From assembly GCF_004564355.1 (NCBI RefSeq), contig NZ_CP038266.1, positions 1,178,001 to 1,242,000 on the forward strand: DNA of 64,000 bases, written 5' to 3'. Positions within the stretch are counted from its first letter, which is position 1; every line of letters begins with the position of its first letter. Origin of the DNA: Microbacterium wangchenii (GTDB taxonomy: Bacteria > Actinomycetota > Actinomycetes > Actinomycetales > Microbacteriaceae). The position numbers and the translations under genes were made by a program. The notes beneath the pieces are model-generated. The model saw only the letters and a list, made by a program, of their open reading frames with translations, did not search any database and was not told the origin of the DNA. Below are positions 21,505-32,257 of the stretch, in pieces.

Positions 21505-23178
21505 ATGGCTATGGATCCTGATGCCCTCTCCGCCGCCCTGCTCGCCGTCCTGACGCCCATCGCGGAGGCGCGACGCGAAGGATCCAGCGCCGGCCTGACC
21601 GCCGCCGACCTGCCCCTGGAGCGGCCGAAGAACCGCGACCACGGGGACTGGGCCTCCAACGCCGCCCTCAAGCTCGCCAAGAAGACCGGCGCCAACCCGA
21701 GGGAACTGGCGGCCGAGGTCGCCGATGCCCTCACCGCCGTCGAGGGCATCGCGAGCGTCGAGGTGGCCGGTCCCGGTTTCATCAACATCCGCCTGGAAGC
21801 GGCAGCCGCCGGCGCGCTGGCCAAGACGATCGTCGAGGCCGGCGCGGCTTTCGGCAGCAACGACTCCCAGCGCGGGAACACCATCAACCTCGAGTTCGTC
21901 AGCGCGAACCCGACCGGGCCCCTGCACATCGGCCACACCCGGTGGGCTGCCCTCGGCGACGCGATCGCACGCCTTCTGCTGGCCAGCGGCGCGACGCTCG
22001 TGCGCGAGTTCTACATCAACGACGCCGGCGCGCAGATGGACCGGTTCGGAGCATCCGTGCTGGCCGCGGCGGTGGGTGCGCCCACGCCGGAGGACGGGTA
22101 TGCCGGCGCCTACATCGACGAGCTCGGCCGCCGGGTGCTCGCCGCGCGGCCCGACCTCGCCGAACTCCCCGCCGAGGAGCAGCTGATCCTCGCGCGCGAC
22201 CTCGCCTACCGGTTCCAGCTCGGGGAGATCCAGGCCTCGCTGGAAGCGTTCAACGTGCACTTCGACGTGTGGTTCTCCGAGCGGGAGCTCCACGCCGCGC
22301 CCGAGGACGGCGGCCCGAGCCTCGTCGACGAGGCGGTGGACCGCCTGCGCGAGCAGGGGCACGTGTTCGACCAGGACGGCGCGGTGTGGGTGCGCACGAC
22401 CGACTTCGGCGACGACAAGGACCGCGTCATCCGCCGCGCCAACGGGGTGTACACCTACTTCGCCGCCGACGCGGCGTACTACCTCAACAAGGGCGACCGC
22501 GGCTTCGCGCACAAGATCTACCTCCTGGGAGCCGACCACCACGGCTACGTGCACCGCCTCAAGGCGCTCGCCGGCGCCGCCGGTGACGACCCCGACGCCG
22601 ACATCGAGGTGCTGATCGGCCAGCTCGTCTCGATCAACGGCGCACGCCTGTCCAAGCGCGCCGGCAACATCATCGAGCTCGACGACCTCCGCGAATGGCT
22701 GGGCACCGACGCCCTGCGGTATTCGCTGGGACGCTACCCGGCGGACTCGCCCCTCACGCTGGACCCGGAGATCCTGCAGAAGCGGACCAACGACAACCCG
22801 GTCTTCTACGTGCAGTACGCGCACGCCCGCACGCACAACGTCGCACGCAACGCCGCCGACTCCGGCGTCGACCGCTCGGAGTTCGCGCCGGAGCTGCTCG
22901 TGCACGAGACGGAGTCGGCGCTGCTGGGCGCGCTGCAGGAGTTCCCGCGTACCGTCGCCTTCGCGGCCGAGGTGCGCGAGCCGCACCGCGTGGCCCGCTA
23001 CCTCGAGGAACTCGCCGGGCTGTACCACCGCTGGTACGACAACTGCCGCGTCATCCCCCTCGGCGACCAGCCGGTGGAGGCGGTGCACCGCACGCGCCTG
23101 TGGCTCAACGACGCCACCGGTCAGGTGCTGCGCAACGGGCTCGACCTGCTCGGCGTCAGCGCGCCCGAGCGGATGTGA
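21505..23178 (+). CDS. argS: Arginyl-tRNA synthetase
   Basis: Class I synthetase charging tRNA-Arg with arginine; 557 aa, normal length. The N-terminal Arg-S additional domain is at about 1-105, the HIGH motif at 141-144 ([13 protein letters not shown]), the KMSKS-type loop as LSKRAG at about 382-387, and the DALR-type anticodon-binding domain ends with [16 protein letters not shown] (21496-21501) lies just upstream, so the second ATG at 21511 is an alternative start if the message is leaderless. The next gene follows 2 bp after the stop. Confidence 0.96.
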   Translation: MAMDPDALSAALLAVLTPIAEARREGSSAGLTAADLPLERPKNRDHGDWASNAALKLAKKTGANPRELAAEVADALTAVEGIASVEVAGPGFINIRLEAAAAGALAKTIVEAGAAFGSNDSQRGNTINLEFVSANPTGPLHIGHTRWAALGDAIARLLLASGATLVREFYINDAGAQMDRFGASVLAAAVGAPTPEDGYAGAYIDELGRRVLAARPDLAELPAEEQLILARDLAYRFQLGEIQASLEAFNVHFDVWFSERELHAAPEDGGPSLVDEAVDRLREQGHVFDQDGAVWVRTTDFGDDKDRVIRRANGVYTYFAADAAYYLNKGDRGFAHKIYLLGADHHGYVHRLKALAGAAGDDPDADIEVLIGQLVSINGARLSKRAGNIIELDDLREWLGTDALRYSLGRYPADSPLTLDPEILQKRTNDNPVFYVQYAHARTHNVARNAADSGVDRSEFAPELLVHETESALLGALQEFPRTVAFAAEVREPHRVARYLEELAGLYHRWYDNCRVIPLGDQPVEAVHRTRLWLNDATGQVLRNGLDLLGVSAPERM

Positions 23179-23180
23179 CG

Positions 23181-23987
23181 ATGAGCGACCCGGCGCCGTT
23201 CCTGCCCTTCCCGGTGGAAGAGCAGGGCCCCCGGCGCCGGTCGCGCAGGTGGCCGTGGATCGTCACGCTCGGAGTCGTCCTGGCCCTGGTCGCGGCGGCG
23301 GCCGTCGGCGCCGAGGCGCTGGCCCGTGGTGCCGTGCAGGCCGGCGTGCGACAGGTCATCGTGATGCAGCTGGACCTGCCCGCCGACCAGGAGGTCGACG
23401 TCGAGGTGGACGGCCTCGTGCTGCCGCAGCTGCTGTCGGGCCGGCTGGATCGGATCGCCGTCGCCTCCGACGACGTGGCACTTGGCCCCGTCGCCGGCGA
23501 CGTGCGCGTCGCGCTCACCGACGTGCCGCTGTCGGCCGACGCCGCCGCCGGGCCCGGGACGGCCACCGTGCGCCTGGACGAGGACCAGCTCCGGGCGCTG
23601 CTGGCAACGATCGACGGTTTCCCTGCCGACACCCTCGGCATCGCCGCCCCCGACCTCACGATCGGCACCGAGCTGTCGGTGCTCGGCGCCTCCTTCCCGA
23701 TCGGCGTCGCCCTGCAGCCCGGCGCGGCCGAGGGCGATCTCACGCTGACCCCGACGCGATTCACTCTCGGGGAGACGGAGGTGGACGCCGATGCCCTCCG
23801 CGCGCGGTTCGGCGGGCTGGCCGACGCGGTGCTGCGCACGTGGGATGTCTGCATCGCCGAGCATCTGCCCGCCGCCCTCACCCTCACGTCGGTGCAGGTC
23901 GACCGCGACACGCTCGTGGCGGGCTTCGACATCGACGGCGCCGTCGTGATCGATCCCGATCTGAGGGCGTCCGGCTCCTGCTCCTGA
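23181..23987 (+). CDS. DUF2993 (LmeA-like) membrane-anchored protein
   Basis: A 268-aa protein with an N-terminal cytoplasmic tail of about 30 residues (Pro/Arg-rich), one membrane span (about 32-52) and an extracytoplasmic DUF2993 domain (about 60-265). The domain pattern LSGRLDRIAVASDDV and ALTLTSVQVDRDTLVAGFDI is typical. Mycobacterial LmeA of this family takes part in lipomannan elongation, so a periplasmic lipid or glycolipid role is possible but unproven. It directly follows argS and precedes lysA. Confidence 0.85.
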   Translation: MSDPAPFLPFPVEEQGPRRRSRRWPWIVTLGVVLALVAAAAVGAEALARGAVQAGVRQVIVMQLDLPADQEVDVEVDGLVLPQLLSGRLDRIAVASDDVALGPVAGDVRVALTDVPLSADAAAGPGTATVRLDEDQLRALLATIDGFPADTLGIAAPDLTIGTELSVLGASFPIGVALQPGAAEGDLTLTPTRFTLGETEVDADALRARFGGLADAVLRTWDVCIAEHLPAALTLTSVQVDRDTLVAGFDIDGAVVIDPDLRASGSCS

Positions 23988-24115
23988 CCCTCGCGCGGGG
24001 CGCCGCGGGCGTCCCGCTAGACTGCAAGCACTGCCCGGTGTGATCGTCTCCGCCGCGGCACCCGCTGCCTCCCGCGGCCGACCGCGCCGCCGCATCCACC
24101 CGATTGGTCCTGCCC

Positions 24116-25528
24116 GTGTCCGCCTCGCACTCCGTCCCGCCGGTGCCCGATCGGCTGCGCATGCCGGCCGACGCCAACGACCTGAGCCCGGCGATCTGGC
24201 CCGCCTCCGCGCGTCGGGACGACGAGGGTGCGCTGCACATCGGCGGGGTCTCCGCGCGTGAGCTGGCCGCCACCTACGGCACGCCGCTGTACGTCATGGA
24301 CGAGTCGGAAGTGCGCGCGCACGCCCGTCGCGCGCTGGCCGCGTTCGGGAATGCCACAGCGGCGCACGGCGGCCGCGCGCGCGTCTATTACGCCGGCAAG
24401 GCGCTGCTGACCACGGATGTGGTGCGGTGGGTGACCGAGGAGGGCCTGCGCGTGGACGTCTGCAGCGCAGGCGAGCTCGAAGTCGCGCTGGCTGCCGGGG
24501 CCGAGCCCGCCCTGCTGGGCTTCCACGGGAACAACAAGTCCCCGGCCGCGCTCGAGCGCGCCGTCGAGGTCGGCGTGGGGACGGTCATCGTCGACAGCGA
24601 CATCGAGATCGAGCGGCTCTCAGCCATCGCCGAGCGCCACGACGCCGTGCAGCCGGTGCTCGTCCGGGTGCGCACCGGCGTGCACGCCGAGACCCACGCG
24701 TTCCTGGCCACCGCCCACGAAGACCAGAAGTTCGGGTTCGCCCTCGACGACGTCCGCGCGGCCGTCGCCCGCATCCGGGAGCTGCCGGGCCTGCAGTTCG
24801 CGGGGCTGCACGCGCACATCGGATCGCAGATCTTCGACGCCGCCGGCTTCGTCGCCTCCGCCGCACGTCTGGTCGAGCTGCACGCCGAGCTCCTGGAGCG
24901 CGGCGACATCCCGCTCCTCAACCTCGGGGGCGGCTTCGGCATCGCCTACACCTCCGCGGACGACCCCCGTCCCCTCGAAGAGGTCGCCGCCGGCATCGTC
25001 GGCGCCGTGGCCGACGAGTGCGCGGTGCGCGGCATCCCCCTGCCCGAGCTCGCCTTCGAGCCGGGCCGCGCGATCGTGGGACAGGCGGGGGTCACGCTGT
25101 ACGAAGTCGGCACCGTCAAGCCGGTGCAGGTGACCGCGGACCTCGAGCGCCTCTACGTCAGCGTCGACGGGGGGATGAGTGACAACGCCCGTCCCGCCCT
25201 CTACGGCGCGCAGTACTCCGCGCGCCTGGCCTCCCGCGCCGGCGACGCCGAGCCGGCGCTCGTGCGCGTCGTCGGTTCCCACTGCGAGTCCGGCGACATC
25301 GTCGTGGACGCCGAGTACCTGCCGGGCGATGTGACGCCGGGCGACCTGCTGGCCGTGCCGGCGACCGGCGCGTACTGCTTCTCGCTGGCCAGCACTTACA
25401 ACTACACGCCGCGTCTGCCGGTCGTCGCCGTGCGCGACGGCCGGGCGCGCGTGCTCGTCCGGCGGGAGACCGTCGCCGACCTCCTCGCCCGCGACACGGG
25501 CGCGGGGCCGAATGAAGGGAACGCATGA
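24116..25528 (+). CDS. lysA: Diaminopimelate decarboxylase
   Basis: PLP-dependent enzyme of the last lysine step, meso-diaminopimelate to L-lysine and CO2. The protein is 470 aa. The PLP lysine is K95 (YYAGKALL); HIGSQ, GGGFGIAY, EPGRAIVG and CESGD motifs for PLP-phosphate, dimer-contact cysteine and substrate binding are present. The start is uncertain: GTG 24116 (VSASHSVPP) is chosen, with TTG 24104 and ATG 24161 possible and no clear ribosome site. A TAGACT hexamer lies at 24018-24023, giving a leader of about 90 nt. Its stop overlaps the hom start (ATGA). Confidence 0.94.
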   Translation: MSASHSVPPVPDRLRMPADANDLSPAIWPASARRDDEGALHIGGVSARELAATYGTPLYVMDESEVRAHARRALAAFGNATAAHGGRARVYYAGKALLTTDVVRWVTEEGLRVDVCSAGELEVALAAGAEPALLGFHGNNKSPAALERAVEVGVGTVIVDSDIEIERLSAIAERHDAVQPVLVRVRTGVHAETHAFLATAHEDQKFGFALDDVRAAVARIRELPGLQFAGLHAHIGSQIFDAAGFVASAARLVELHAELLERGDIPLLNLGGGFGIAYTSADDPRPLEEVAAGIVGAVADECAVRGIPLPELAFEPGRAIVGQAGVTLYEVGTVKPVQVTADLERLYVSVDGGMSDNARPALYGAQYSARLASRAGDAEPALVRVVGSHCESGDIVVDAEYLPGDVTPGDLLAVPATGAYCFSLASTYNYTPRLPVVAVRDGRARVLVRRETVADLLARDTGAGPNEGNA

Positions 25529-26889
25529 CCGACTACCGCCGTCTGCGCGTGGCTCTCCTGGGAGCCGGCGCCGTGGGCTCGCAGGTCGCGGCTCTGCTGC
25601 TGCGCCACGCCGACGAACTCGCCGACCGTGCCGGGGCCTCGCTGGAACTGGTCGGGATCGCCGTGCGCGACCTCGACGCCCCCCGCGATGCGGACCTGCC
25701 CCGCGAGCTGCTGACGACCGACCCCGAGCCGCTGCTGGTGGGCTCGGACATCGTGATCGAGCTCATGGGCGGCATCGAGCCGGCGCGCACGAGCCTGCTG
25801 CAGGCGATCAACGCCGGCGCCGACGTCGTCACGGCCAACAAGGCGCTGCTGGCCACCCATGGCCCGGAGATCTTCGACGCCGCCGATCAGGTCGGGGCGC
25901 AGGTCTACTACGAAGCCGCCGCCGCCGGCGCGATCCCCATCATCCGCCCCCTCCGCGACTCGCTCGCCGGCGACCGGGTGCAGCGCATCATGGGCATCGT
26001 CAACGGCACGACGAACTACATCCTGGACCGCATGGATACCGAGGGTGCCGAGTTCGGCGACGTGCTCGCTCAGGCTCAGGCCCTCGGGTTCGCCGAAGCC
26101 GACCCGACGGCGGACGTCGAGGGCTACGACGCCGCGCAGAAGGCCGCGATCCTGGCCAGCCTCGCCTTCCACACCACCGTGCCGCTGGACAAGGTGCACC
26201 GCGAGGGCATCACCGCGATCGACAAGAACATGATCGACGCCGCCCGTCACGCCGGCTACGTCATCAAGCTCCTCGCCGTGTGCGAGCGCCTCCCCGGCGA
26301 GGAGGGATCCGGCGAATCGATCTCGGTGCGCGTGTACCCCGCTCTCGTGGATCGTGCGCACCCGCTCGCGAGCGTCCATGGTGCCAACAACGCCGTGTTC
26401 GTGCAGGCCGAGGCCGCCGGCGACCTGATGTTCTACGGTGCCGGCGCCGGGGGAGTGCAGACGGCCTCCGCGGTCCTGGGGGATGTCGTCTCGGCGGCCC
26501 GCCGCCACATCGCGGGGGGCAAGGGCGTGGGCGAATCCACGCGCGCCAACCTCCCGGTCGCCCCGATCGGGCACGTCACGACGCGGTACCAGATCACGCT
26601 GGAGGTGGACGACCGCCCCGGCGTGCTCGCCACCGTCGCGGGGATCCTCAGCGACGGGCACGTGTCGATCGCGACCGTCGAGCAGACCGTCATCGAGGCG
26701 GCGCCCGCGTCGCCGGTTGCGCTCGCAGATGCCCCCGCGGATGCATCCGCCCCCGCGATCCCGATGGCGCGACTGGTCATCGGCACCCACCGAGCACGCG
26801 AACAGCACCTGAGCGAAACCGTCGCGCGACTTGCCGAGAGCGACGTCGTCGAACGCGTCGTCTCGGTGCTGCGCGTGGAAGGAGACTGA
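25525..26889 (+). CDS. hom: Homoserine dehydrogenase
   Basis: NAD(P)H-dependent reduction of aspartate semialdehyde to homoserine. 454 aa. The N-terminal Rossmann motif is GAGAVGS; the catalytic domain shows NGTTNYIL and EADPTADVEGYDAAQKAAILA, with the catalytic Lys and Asp region. A C-terminal ACT domain begins at about 355 (YQITLEVDDRPGVLATVAGIL) and would allow threonine feedback. A 22-residue Ala/Pro-rich insertion (about 392-413) splits the ACT domain. ATG overlaps the lysA stop by 4 bp, and thrC follows 1 bp after the stop, so it is in an operon. Confidence 0.95.
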   Translation: MTDYRRLRVALLGAGAVGSQVAALLLRHADELADRAGASLELVGIAVRDLDAPRDADLPRELLTTDPEPLLVGSDIVIELMGGIEPARTSLLQAINAGADVVTANKALLATHGPEIFDAADQVGAQVYYEAAAAGAIPIIRPLRDSLAGDRVQRIMGIVNGTTNYILDRMDTEGAEFGDVLAQAQALGFAEADPTADVEGYDAAQKAAILASLAFHTTVPLDKVHREGITAIDKNMIDAARHAGYVIKLLAVCERLPGEEGSGESISVRVYPALVDRAHPLASVHGANNAVFVQAEAAGDLMFYGAGAGGVQTASAVLGDVVSAARRHIAGGKGVGESTRANLPVAPIGHVTTRYQITLEVDDRPGVLATVAGILSDGHVSIATVEQTVIEAAPASPVALADAPADASAPAIPMARLVIGTHRAREQHLSETVARLAESDVVERVVSVLRVEGD

Positions 26890-26890
26890 C

Positions 26891-27973
26891 ATGGCACACG
26901 TCTGGCGCGGAGTCCTCCGCGAATACGCCGATCGGCTGGGTGTCACCGACGCCTCGACGGTCGTCACCCTCGGCGAGGGCGGCACGCCCCTGCTGCCCGC
27001 GCCCGCACTCTCGCGTCGCACCGGCGCGGACGTGTGGGTGAAGTACGAGGGAATGAACCCCACCGGGTCGTTCAAGGACCGCGGCATGACCGTGGCGCTC
27101 TCCCGCGCCGTCGAGCACGGTGCCAAGGCCGTCATCTGCGCCTCCACGGGCAACACGTCCGCCTCCGCCGCCGCGTACGCCGCGCACGCCGGGATCACCG
27201 CGGCCGTGCTCGTGCCCGAGGGCAAGATCGCGATGGGGAAGCTGAGCCAGGCCGTGGCCCACAACGGCCGCCTCATCCAGGTGCGCGGCAACTTCGACGA
27301 CTGCCTCGAGATCGCCCGGGAGCTCGCCGATCATTACCCCGTGCACCTGGTGAACTCCGTCAACCCCGACCGCATCGACGGGCAGAAATCCGCTGCCTAC
27401 GAGGTCGTGGAGACCCTCGGGGATGCGCCCGACTTCCACTTCATCCCCGTCGGCAACGCCGGCAACTACACCGCGTACTCCCGCGGCTACCGCGAGGAGG
27501 CCGAGCGCGGTGTCGCCACGCGCGTGCCCCGCATGTTCGGCTTCCAGGCCGCCGGCAGCGCGCCGCTCGTGCGCGGCGAGATCGTCCGCGCCCCCGAGAC
27601 CGTCGCCAGCGCCATCCGCATCGGCAACCCCGCGTCGTGGGAGCTGGCCCTGGAGGCGCGGGACGCGACGAACGGGTACTTCGGCGCCATCGAGGACGAC
27701 CGCATCCTGGCCGCCCAGAAGCTGCTGGCCGCCGAGGTGGGCATCTTCGTCGAGCCGGCCTCGGCCATCAGCGTCGCCGGGCTCCTCGACCGTGCAGAGG
27801 CCGGCATCGTCCCGCCCGGGGCGCGGGTCGTGCTGACGGTGACCGGACACGGCCTGAAGGACCCGCAGTGGGCGCTGCGCAACGCCGACGGCAGCACCGT
27901 CGAGCCCACCGTCGTGGACGCGGCCACCAGCGAGGTCGCCGCGGTCCTCGACCTCGTCCCGGCGTCGGCATGA
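26891..27973 (+). CDS. thrC: Threonine synthase
   Basis: Converts O-phosphohomoserine and water to threonine and phosphate with PLP. 360 aa, the short bacterial class. PLP lysine K62 lies in NPTGSFKDRG; the phosphate-binding glycine-rich loop is seen in PVGNAGNYTAY. The start ATG is one base after the hom stop, and the stop overlaps the thrB start. The threonine branch hom-thrC-thrB is thus a compact operon behind lysA. Confidence 0.95.
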   Translation: MAHVWRGVLREYADRLGVTDASTVVTLGEGGTPLLPAPALSRRTGADVWVKYEGMNPTGSFKDRGMTVALSRAVEHGAKAVICASTGNTSASAAAYAAHAGITAAVLVPEGKIAMGKLSQAVAHNGRLIQVRGNFDDCLEIARELADHYPVHLVNSVNPDRIDGQKSAAYEVVETLGDAPDFHFIPVGNAGNYTAYSRGYREEAERGVATRVPRMFGFQAAGSAPLVRGEIVRAPETVASAIRIGNPASWELALEARDATNGYFGAIEDDRILAAQKLLAAEVGIFVEPASAISVAGLLDRAEAGIVPPGARVVLTVTGHGLKDPQWALRNADGSTVEPTVVDAATSEVAAVLDLVPASA

Positions 27974-28899
27974 GCGAAGGGCGTCGGGTGCTGGTGCGGG
28001 TCCCCGCCACCAGCGCCAACCTGGGCCCCGGGTTCGACACCCTCGGCCTCGCCCTGAGCGTCTACGACGAACTGGTCGTCACCGAGCGGGGCGAGGACGG
28101 CCTCGAGATCGAGGTCACGGGGGAGGGCGCGGCGGACGTGCCGCGGGACGATTCCCACCTCGTCGTGCGAGCGATGGCGCACGCCTACGCGTCGGTCGGG
28201 CGGGCGCTTCCGGGCGTGCACCTCCAATCGCGCAACGTCATCCCGCACGGACGGGGCATGGGGTCATCCGGGGCGGCCGTCGTCTCGGGCCTCCTCGCGG
28301 CCAAGGGACTCCTCGCCGGCGATGTCGAGATCGGACCCGACGCGCTGCTGCGCCTGGCCACCGAGCTGGAGGGGCATCCCGACAACGTCGCGCCCGCCCT
28401 CTTCGGCGGCCTCACGATCGCGTGGATGGATGAGACCGGACCGCAGCACAAGCAGCTGATCGTCCACCGCGGCGTCGCGCCGCTCGTGCTCGTGCCGGAG
28501 TTCACGATGTCGACCAAGGTCGCCCGCAGCCTCCAGCCGCTGCAGGTGCCCCGTGAGGATGCGGTGTTCAACGTGTCGCGCTCGGCGCTGCTCATCGCCG
28601 CCCTCACGCAGAGCCCCGAGCTGCTCATGGCCGCCACGGAGGACAAGCTGCATCAGAGCTATCGCGCGCAGGCGATGCCGGAGACCGACCGGCTCGTGCG
28701 CGCGCTGCGTGCCGAGGGCTTCGCCGCGGTCGTCTCCGGTGCCGGGCCCAGCGTGCTCGTGCTCGCGGACGGACCCGGCCGCCGCCTGGAGGCGGCGGAG
28801 CTCGCCGCATCCCTCGTCGACACCCCGTGGGAGGCGCTCATGCTCGCCGTGGACGTCAGGGGTGGTACAGTGAAGGAGTACTCGGAGGGTTCCACGTAA
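27970..28899 (+). CDS. thrB: Homoserine kinase
   Basis: GHMP kinase phosphorylating homoserine with ATP. 309 aa. Motif 1 VRVPATSANLGPGFD, the ATP loop PHGRGMGSSGAAVV and motif 3 VVSGAGPSVLVLA are all present. ATG overlaps the thrC stop by 4 bp. TACAGT at 28866-28871, within the last codons, could be a -10 for transcription into rho. A 158-bp gap to rho holds a hairpin. Confidence 0.95.
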   Translation: MSEGRRVLVRVPATSANLGPGFDTLGLALSVYDELVVTERGEDGLEIEVTGEGAADVPRDDSHLVVRAMAHAYASVGRALPGVHLQSRNVIPHGRGMGSSGAAVVSGLLAAKGLLAGDVEIGPDALLRLATELEGHPDNVAPALFGGLTIAWMDETGPQHKQLIVHRGVAPLVLVPEFTMSTKVARSLQPLQVPREDAVFNVSRSALLIAALTQSPELLMAATEDKLHQSYRAQAMPETDRLVRALRAEGFAAVVSGAGPSVLVLADGPGRRLEAAELAASLVDTPWEALMLAVDVRGGTVKEYSEGST

Positions 28900-28997
28900 C
28901 CACGTGACTCTGGCCTCCGGCGCAAATCTGCGAACCACCACCGCACGCACCCGCAACCCGAATCGGCCATTCCGGCCAGCGAATCGCGCGGAGCATC

Positions 28998-29019
28998 GAC
29001 GCCTGTCTCTTCCGGCGTC
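28998..29019 (+). repeat. Small hairpin in the rho leader
   Basis: GACGCC (28998-29003) pairs with GGCGTC (29014-29019) about 40 bp before the rho start. Rho expression is autoregulated through its leader in other bacteria, so this might matter, but the signal is weak. Confidence 0.3.
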
Positions 29020-29057
29020 GGCTGCGGCCTGATCATCCGTTTCACAAGGGAGTACTC

Positions 29058-31145
29058 GTGGAGTCCATCTCCGAGATCCAGGGTGTCGACGCGTCTTCGA
29101 ACGACGCGGCGAACACCGAAGACACCGTCTCCGCTGCGGCCGAGACCTTCGACACCGCCGCGCAGCCCGCTGCCGCGGAGGCTGCCGGCCAGGACGCGCC
29201 GGCCGAGGAGGTCGCCGCCGACGCGGTGGACGCCACTCCGGTCGACGAGGCGCCCGCCGCCGTCGCGGAGACCGCGCCCGCTGAGGCGGCGCCCGCCGCT
29301 GAGGCCGCGCCCGCCGAGGAGGCGCCGGCGACCGAGAAGCCCGCGAAGGCCCCGCGCAAGCGCGCGCCGCGCCGTGCCAAGAGCACCGACGTCCCCGCCG
29401 AGGCGCCCGCCGCAGAGACAGCACCCGCCGACGCGGCCGAGGCACCCGCCGCCGAGGCGCCCGCCGCCGAGCCGGCCGCCGAGGCACCCGTCGCCGCCGA
29501 AGCCCCCGCTCCCACCACCGACGCACCGGCTCCCGAGGCGTCCTCCGCTCCGGCGGAGGCTCCGGTCGCCGAGGGCACGCGCGCCAGGGGCGGACGCCGT
29601 CGCGCGTCTGCCGAGCCGGCGGCGGAGTCCGCCGAGCCGGCAGCCGAGCCGCAGGCCGCTGCCGACACCGCGCAGCCCACCGCCGAGGCGGGGTCGAACG
29701 ACGACTCCGGCGAGGAGGGCTCGTCGTCCGGGCGCAACCGGAACCGCAACCGCAACCGCAACCGCAACCGCGGGGGCGGCGGCGAGGGCGACAAGCAGCC
29801 CGAGAAGCAGCAGAACGAGCGTCAGCAGCCCGAGCGCCCGCAGCCGGAGAAGCAGCAGCCGGCGGACGACGCCGATCAGCAGGGCGGCGGCCGCAACCGT
29901 CAGCGCAACAAGCGCCGCGGCGGTCAGACCCCCACCGACGAGTTCGACACCGAGATCACCGAGGACGACGTCCTCATCCCGATCGCCGGCATCCTCGACG
30001 TGCTCGACAACTACGCGTTCGTGCGCACCACCGGTTACCTGCCGGGGCCGAGCGATGTCTACGTCTCGCTCGGACAGGTCAAGAAGTACAACCTGCGCAA
30101 GGGTGACGCCGTCGTCGGCGCCATCAAGCAACCGCGCGAGGGCGAGCAGTCCGGCCGGCAGAAGTACAACGCGCTGGTCAAGGTCGACGCGATCAACGGC
30201 CTGTCGATCGAGGACGCCGCCACCCGCGTGGAGTTCGGCAACCTGACGCCGCTGTACGCGCAGGACCGCCTCCGCCTGGAGACGGCCCCGGAGAAGCTGA
30301 CGCAGCGCATCATCGACCTGGTCGCCCCGATCGGCAAGGGTCAGCGCGGCCTCATCGTCGCCCCGCCCAAGGCCGGCAAGACGATCGTCCTGCAGCAGAT
30401 CGCCAACGCCATCGCGCAGAACAACCCCGAGGTCCACCTCATGGTGGTCCTCGTCGACGAGCGTCCGGAGGAGGTCACCGACATGCAGCGCACCGTGCGC
30501 GGCGAGGTCGTGGCATCCACCTTCGACCGCCCGGCCGAAGACCACACCACGGTCGCCGAACTCGCGATCGAGCGCGCCAAGCGCCTGGTCGAGCTCGGCC
30601 GCGACGTCGTCGTACTGCTGGACTCGATCACGCGCCTGGGCCGTGCCTACAACATCTCGGCGCCGACCTCGGGCCGTGTGCTCACCGGTGGCGTGGACGC
30701 ATCCGCGCTCTACCCGCCCAAGCGCTTCTTCGGTGCTGCGCGCAACATCGAGAACGGCGGATCGCTCACGATCCTGGCGACGGCGCTCGTGGAGACCGGG
30801 TCCAAGATGGACGACGTCATCTTCGAGGAGTTCAAGGGCACCGGCAACAGCGAGCTGCGCCTGAGCCGCCAGCTGGCGGACAAGCGCATCTTCCCCGCGG
30901 TGGATGTCAACGCCTCCAGCACGCGGCGCGAGGAGATGCTCCTCTCGCCCGATGAGGTCAAGATCACGTGGAAGCTGCGCCGCGCCCTCGCGGGCCTGGA
31001 CACTCAGCAGGCGTTGGAGGTCGTCCTCGGCAAGTTGAAGGAGACGCAGTCCAACGTCGAGTTCCTCGTGCAGATGCAGAAGTCGATCCCGGCTCCCGCG
31101 CACGGTGCGGGCGGCGCGCACGGGCACGACAACAGCATCCGCTGA
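29058..31145 (+). CDS. rho: Transcription termination factor Rho with long disordered N-terminus
   Basis: Hexameric RNA helicase that ends transcription. 695 aa against about 420 in E. coli. Residues about 1-297 are low complexity: Ala/Pro/Glu-rich to about 225, then an Arg-Asn dipeptide array (about 227-241) and Gln/Arg-rich stretches. The RNA-binding cold-shock-like domain starts at about 299 ([21 protein letters not shown]), and the ATPase carries Walker A APPKAGKT (about 435-442) and the Q-loop region. No helix-rich Rho_N module is seen before the cold-shock domain. Large inserts that bind RNA are known for high-GC actinobacterial Rho. GTG start has AAGGGAG 6 nt upstream. Confidence 0.95.
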   Translation: MESISEIQGVDASSNDAANTEDTVSAAAETFDTAAQPAAAEAAGQDAPAEEVAADAVDATPVDEAPAAVAETAPAEAAPAAEAAPAEEAPATEKPAKAPRKRAPRRAKSTDVPAEAPAAETAPADAAEAPAAEAPAAEPAAEAPVAAEAPAPTTDAPAPEASSAPAEAPVAEGTRARGGRRRASAEPAAESAEPAAEPQAAADTAQPTAEAGSNDDSGEEGSSSGRNRNRNRNRNRNRGGGGEGDKQPEKQQNERQQPERPQPEKQQPADDADQQGGGRNRQRNKRRGGQTPTDEFDTEITEDDVLIPIAGILDVLDNYAFVRTTGYLPGPSDVYVSLGQVKKYNLRKGDAVVGAIKQPREGEQSGRQKYNALVKVDAINGLSIEDAATRVEFGNLTPLYAQDRLRLETAPEKLTQRIIDLVAPIGKGQRGLIVAPPKAGKTIVLQQIANAIAQNNPEVHLMVVLVDERPEEVTDMQRTVRGEVVASTFDRPAEDHTTVAELAIERAKRLVELGRDVVVLLDSITRLGRAYNISAPTSGRVLTGGVDASALYPPKRFFGAARNIENGGSLTILATALVETGSKMDDVIFEEFKGTGNSELRLSRQLADKRIFPAVDVNASSTRREEMLLSPDEVKITWKLRRALAGLDTQQALEVVLGKLKETQSNVEFLVQMQKSIPAPAHGAGGAHGHDNSIR

Positions 31146-31167
31146 CCTGGACGTGTCCGAGACCGGC

Positions 31168-32247
31168 ATGTTCGCCTCGGTCGAGGCGCTGATCGACGAG
31201 CACCGCGCGGTGCAGGAGGAGCTCTCCGACCCCGCGGTGCACGCCGATGCCGCCCGCGCGAAGCGGGTGAACCGGCGGTATGCCGAGCTCTCCCGCATCG
31301 TGAAGGCGCACGAGGACTGGCTCGCCGCATCCGAAGACCTGGCGGCGGCGCGCGAGCTCGCCCGTGAGGACGCCGCGTTCGCCGAGGAGGTGCCGGCCCT
31401 GGAGACGCGTGCCGCGGAGACGCACGAGCGCCTCCGCCGCCTGCTGATCCCGCGCGACCCCGACGACGCGCGCGATGTCATCATGGAGATCAAGGCGGGG
31501 GAGGGCGGCGCCGAATCGGCGCTGTTCGCCGCCGACCTGCTGCGCATGTACCTGCAGTACGCCGCATCCAAGGGCTGGAAGACCGAGCTGCTCGAGCGCA
31601 ACGAATCCGACCTCGGCGGCTACAAGGACGTGCAGGTCGCGATCAAGGGATCCTCGACCGATCCCGCGCAGGGCGTGTGGGCGCACCTGAAGTACGAAGG
31701 CGGCGTGCACCGCGTGCAGCGGGTGCCGGCGACCGAGTCGCAGGGGCGCATCCACACCTCCACGACCGGGGTGCTGGTCTTCCCCGAGGTCGACGAGCCC
31801 GAAGAGATCCAGATCGACCCGAACGACCTGAAGATCGACGTCTTCCGCTCGTCCGGGCCCGGCGGTCAGTCGGTCAACACGACCGACTCCGCCGTGCGGA
31901 TCACCCACGTTCCCACCGGCATCGTCGTGTCGATGCAGAACGAGAAGTCGCAGCTGCAGAACCGCGAAGCGGGGATGCGCGTGCTGCGCGCCCGGCTGCT
32001 CGCGAAGCAGCAGGAGGAGCAGGATGCCGCGGCATCCGACGCCCGCAAGTCGCAGATCCGCGGCATGGACCGCTCCGAGCGCATCCGCACCTACAACTTC
32101 CCCGAGAACCGCATCGCCGACCACCGCACCGGCTACAAGGCGTACAACCTCGACCAGGTCATGGACGGCGCCCTCGAGCCGGTGATCGCCTCGCTCGTCG
32201 CCACCGACGAGGAAGAGCGCCTGGCCGCACTCGCCGGCGACGCCTGA
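31168..32247 (+). CDS. prfA: Peptide chain release factor 1
   Basis: Recognises UAA and UAG stop codons and releases the peptide. 359 aa, typical of RF1. The GGQ catalytic motif is at 232-234 ([15 protein letters not shown]), and the [15 protein letters not shown] block with the PxT tripeptide marks RF1 rather than RF2. ATG 31168 ([12 protein letters not shown]) matches the usual N-terminus; GTG 31153 is an alternative. It follows rho by 22 bp and ends 10 bp from a convergent amidase gene. Its usual partner prmC is about 3 kb downstream. Confidence 0.95.
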   Translation: MFASVEALIDEHRAVQEELSDPAVHADAARAKRVNRRYAELSRIVKAHEDWLAASEDLAAARELAREDAAFAEEVPALETRAAETHERLRRLLIPRDPDDARDVIMEIKAGEGGAESALFAADLLRMYLQYAASKGWKTELLERNESDLGGYKDVQVAIKGSSTDPAQGVWAHLKYEGGVHRVQRVPATESQGRIHTSTTGVLVFPEVDEPEEIQIDPNDLKIDVFRSSGPGGQSVNTTDSAVRITHVPTGIVVSMQNEKSQLQNREAGMRVLRARLLAKQQEEQDAAASDARKSQIRGMDRSERIRTYNFPENRIADHRTGYKAYNLDQVMDGALEPVIASLVATDEEERLAALAGDA

Positions 32248-32257
32248 CCGACCCCGC

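Noticed and set aside
28659..31601. A 980-codon open frame on the minus strand opposite rho and prfA
   Set aside because: It is a shadow of strong codon bias in rho and prfA; its translation is low-complexity Leu/Gly/Arg-rich with no family pattern, while the plus strand carries clear Rho and RF1 motifs.
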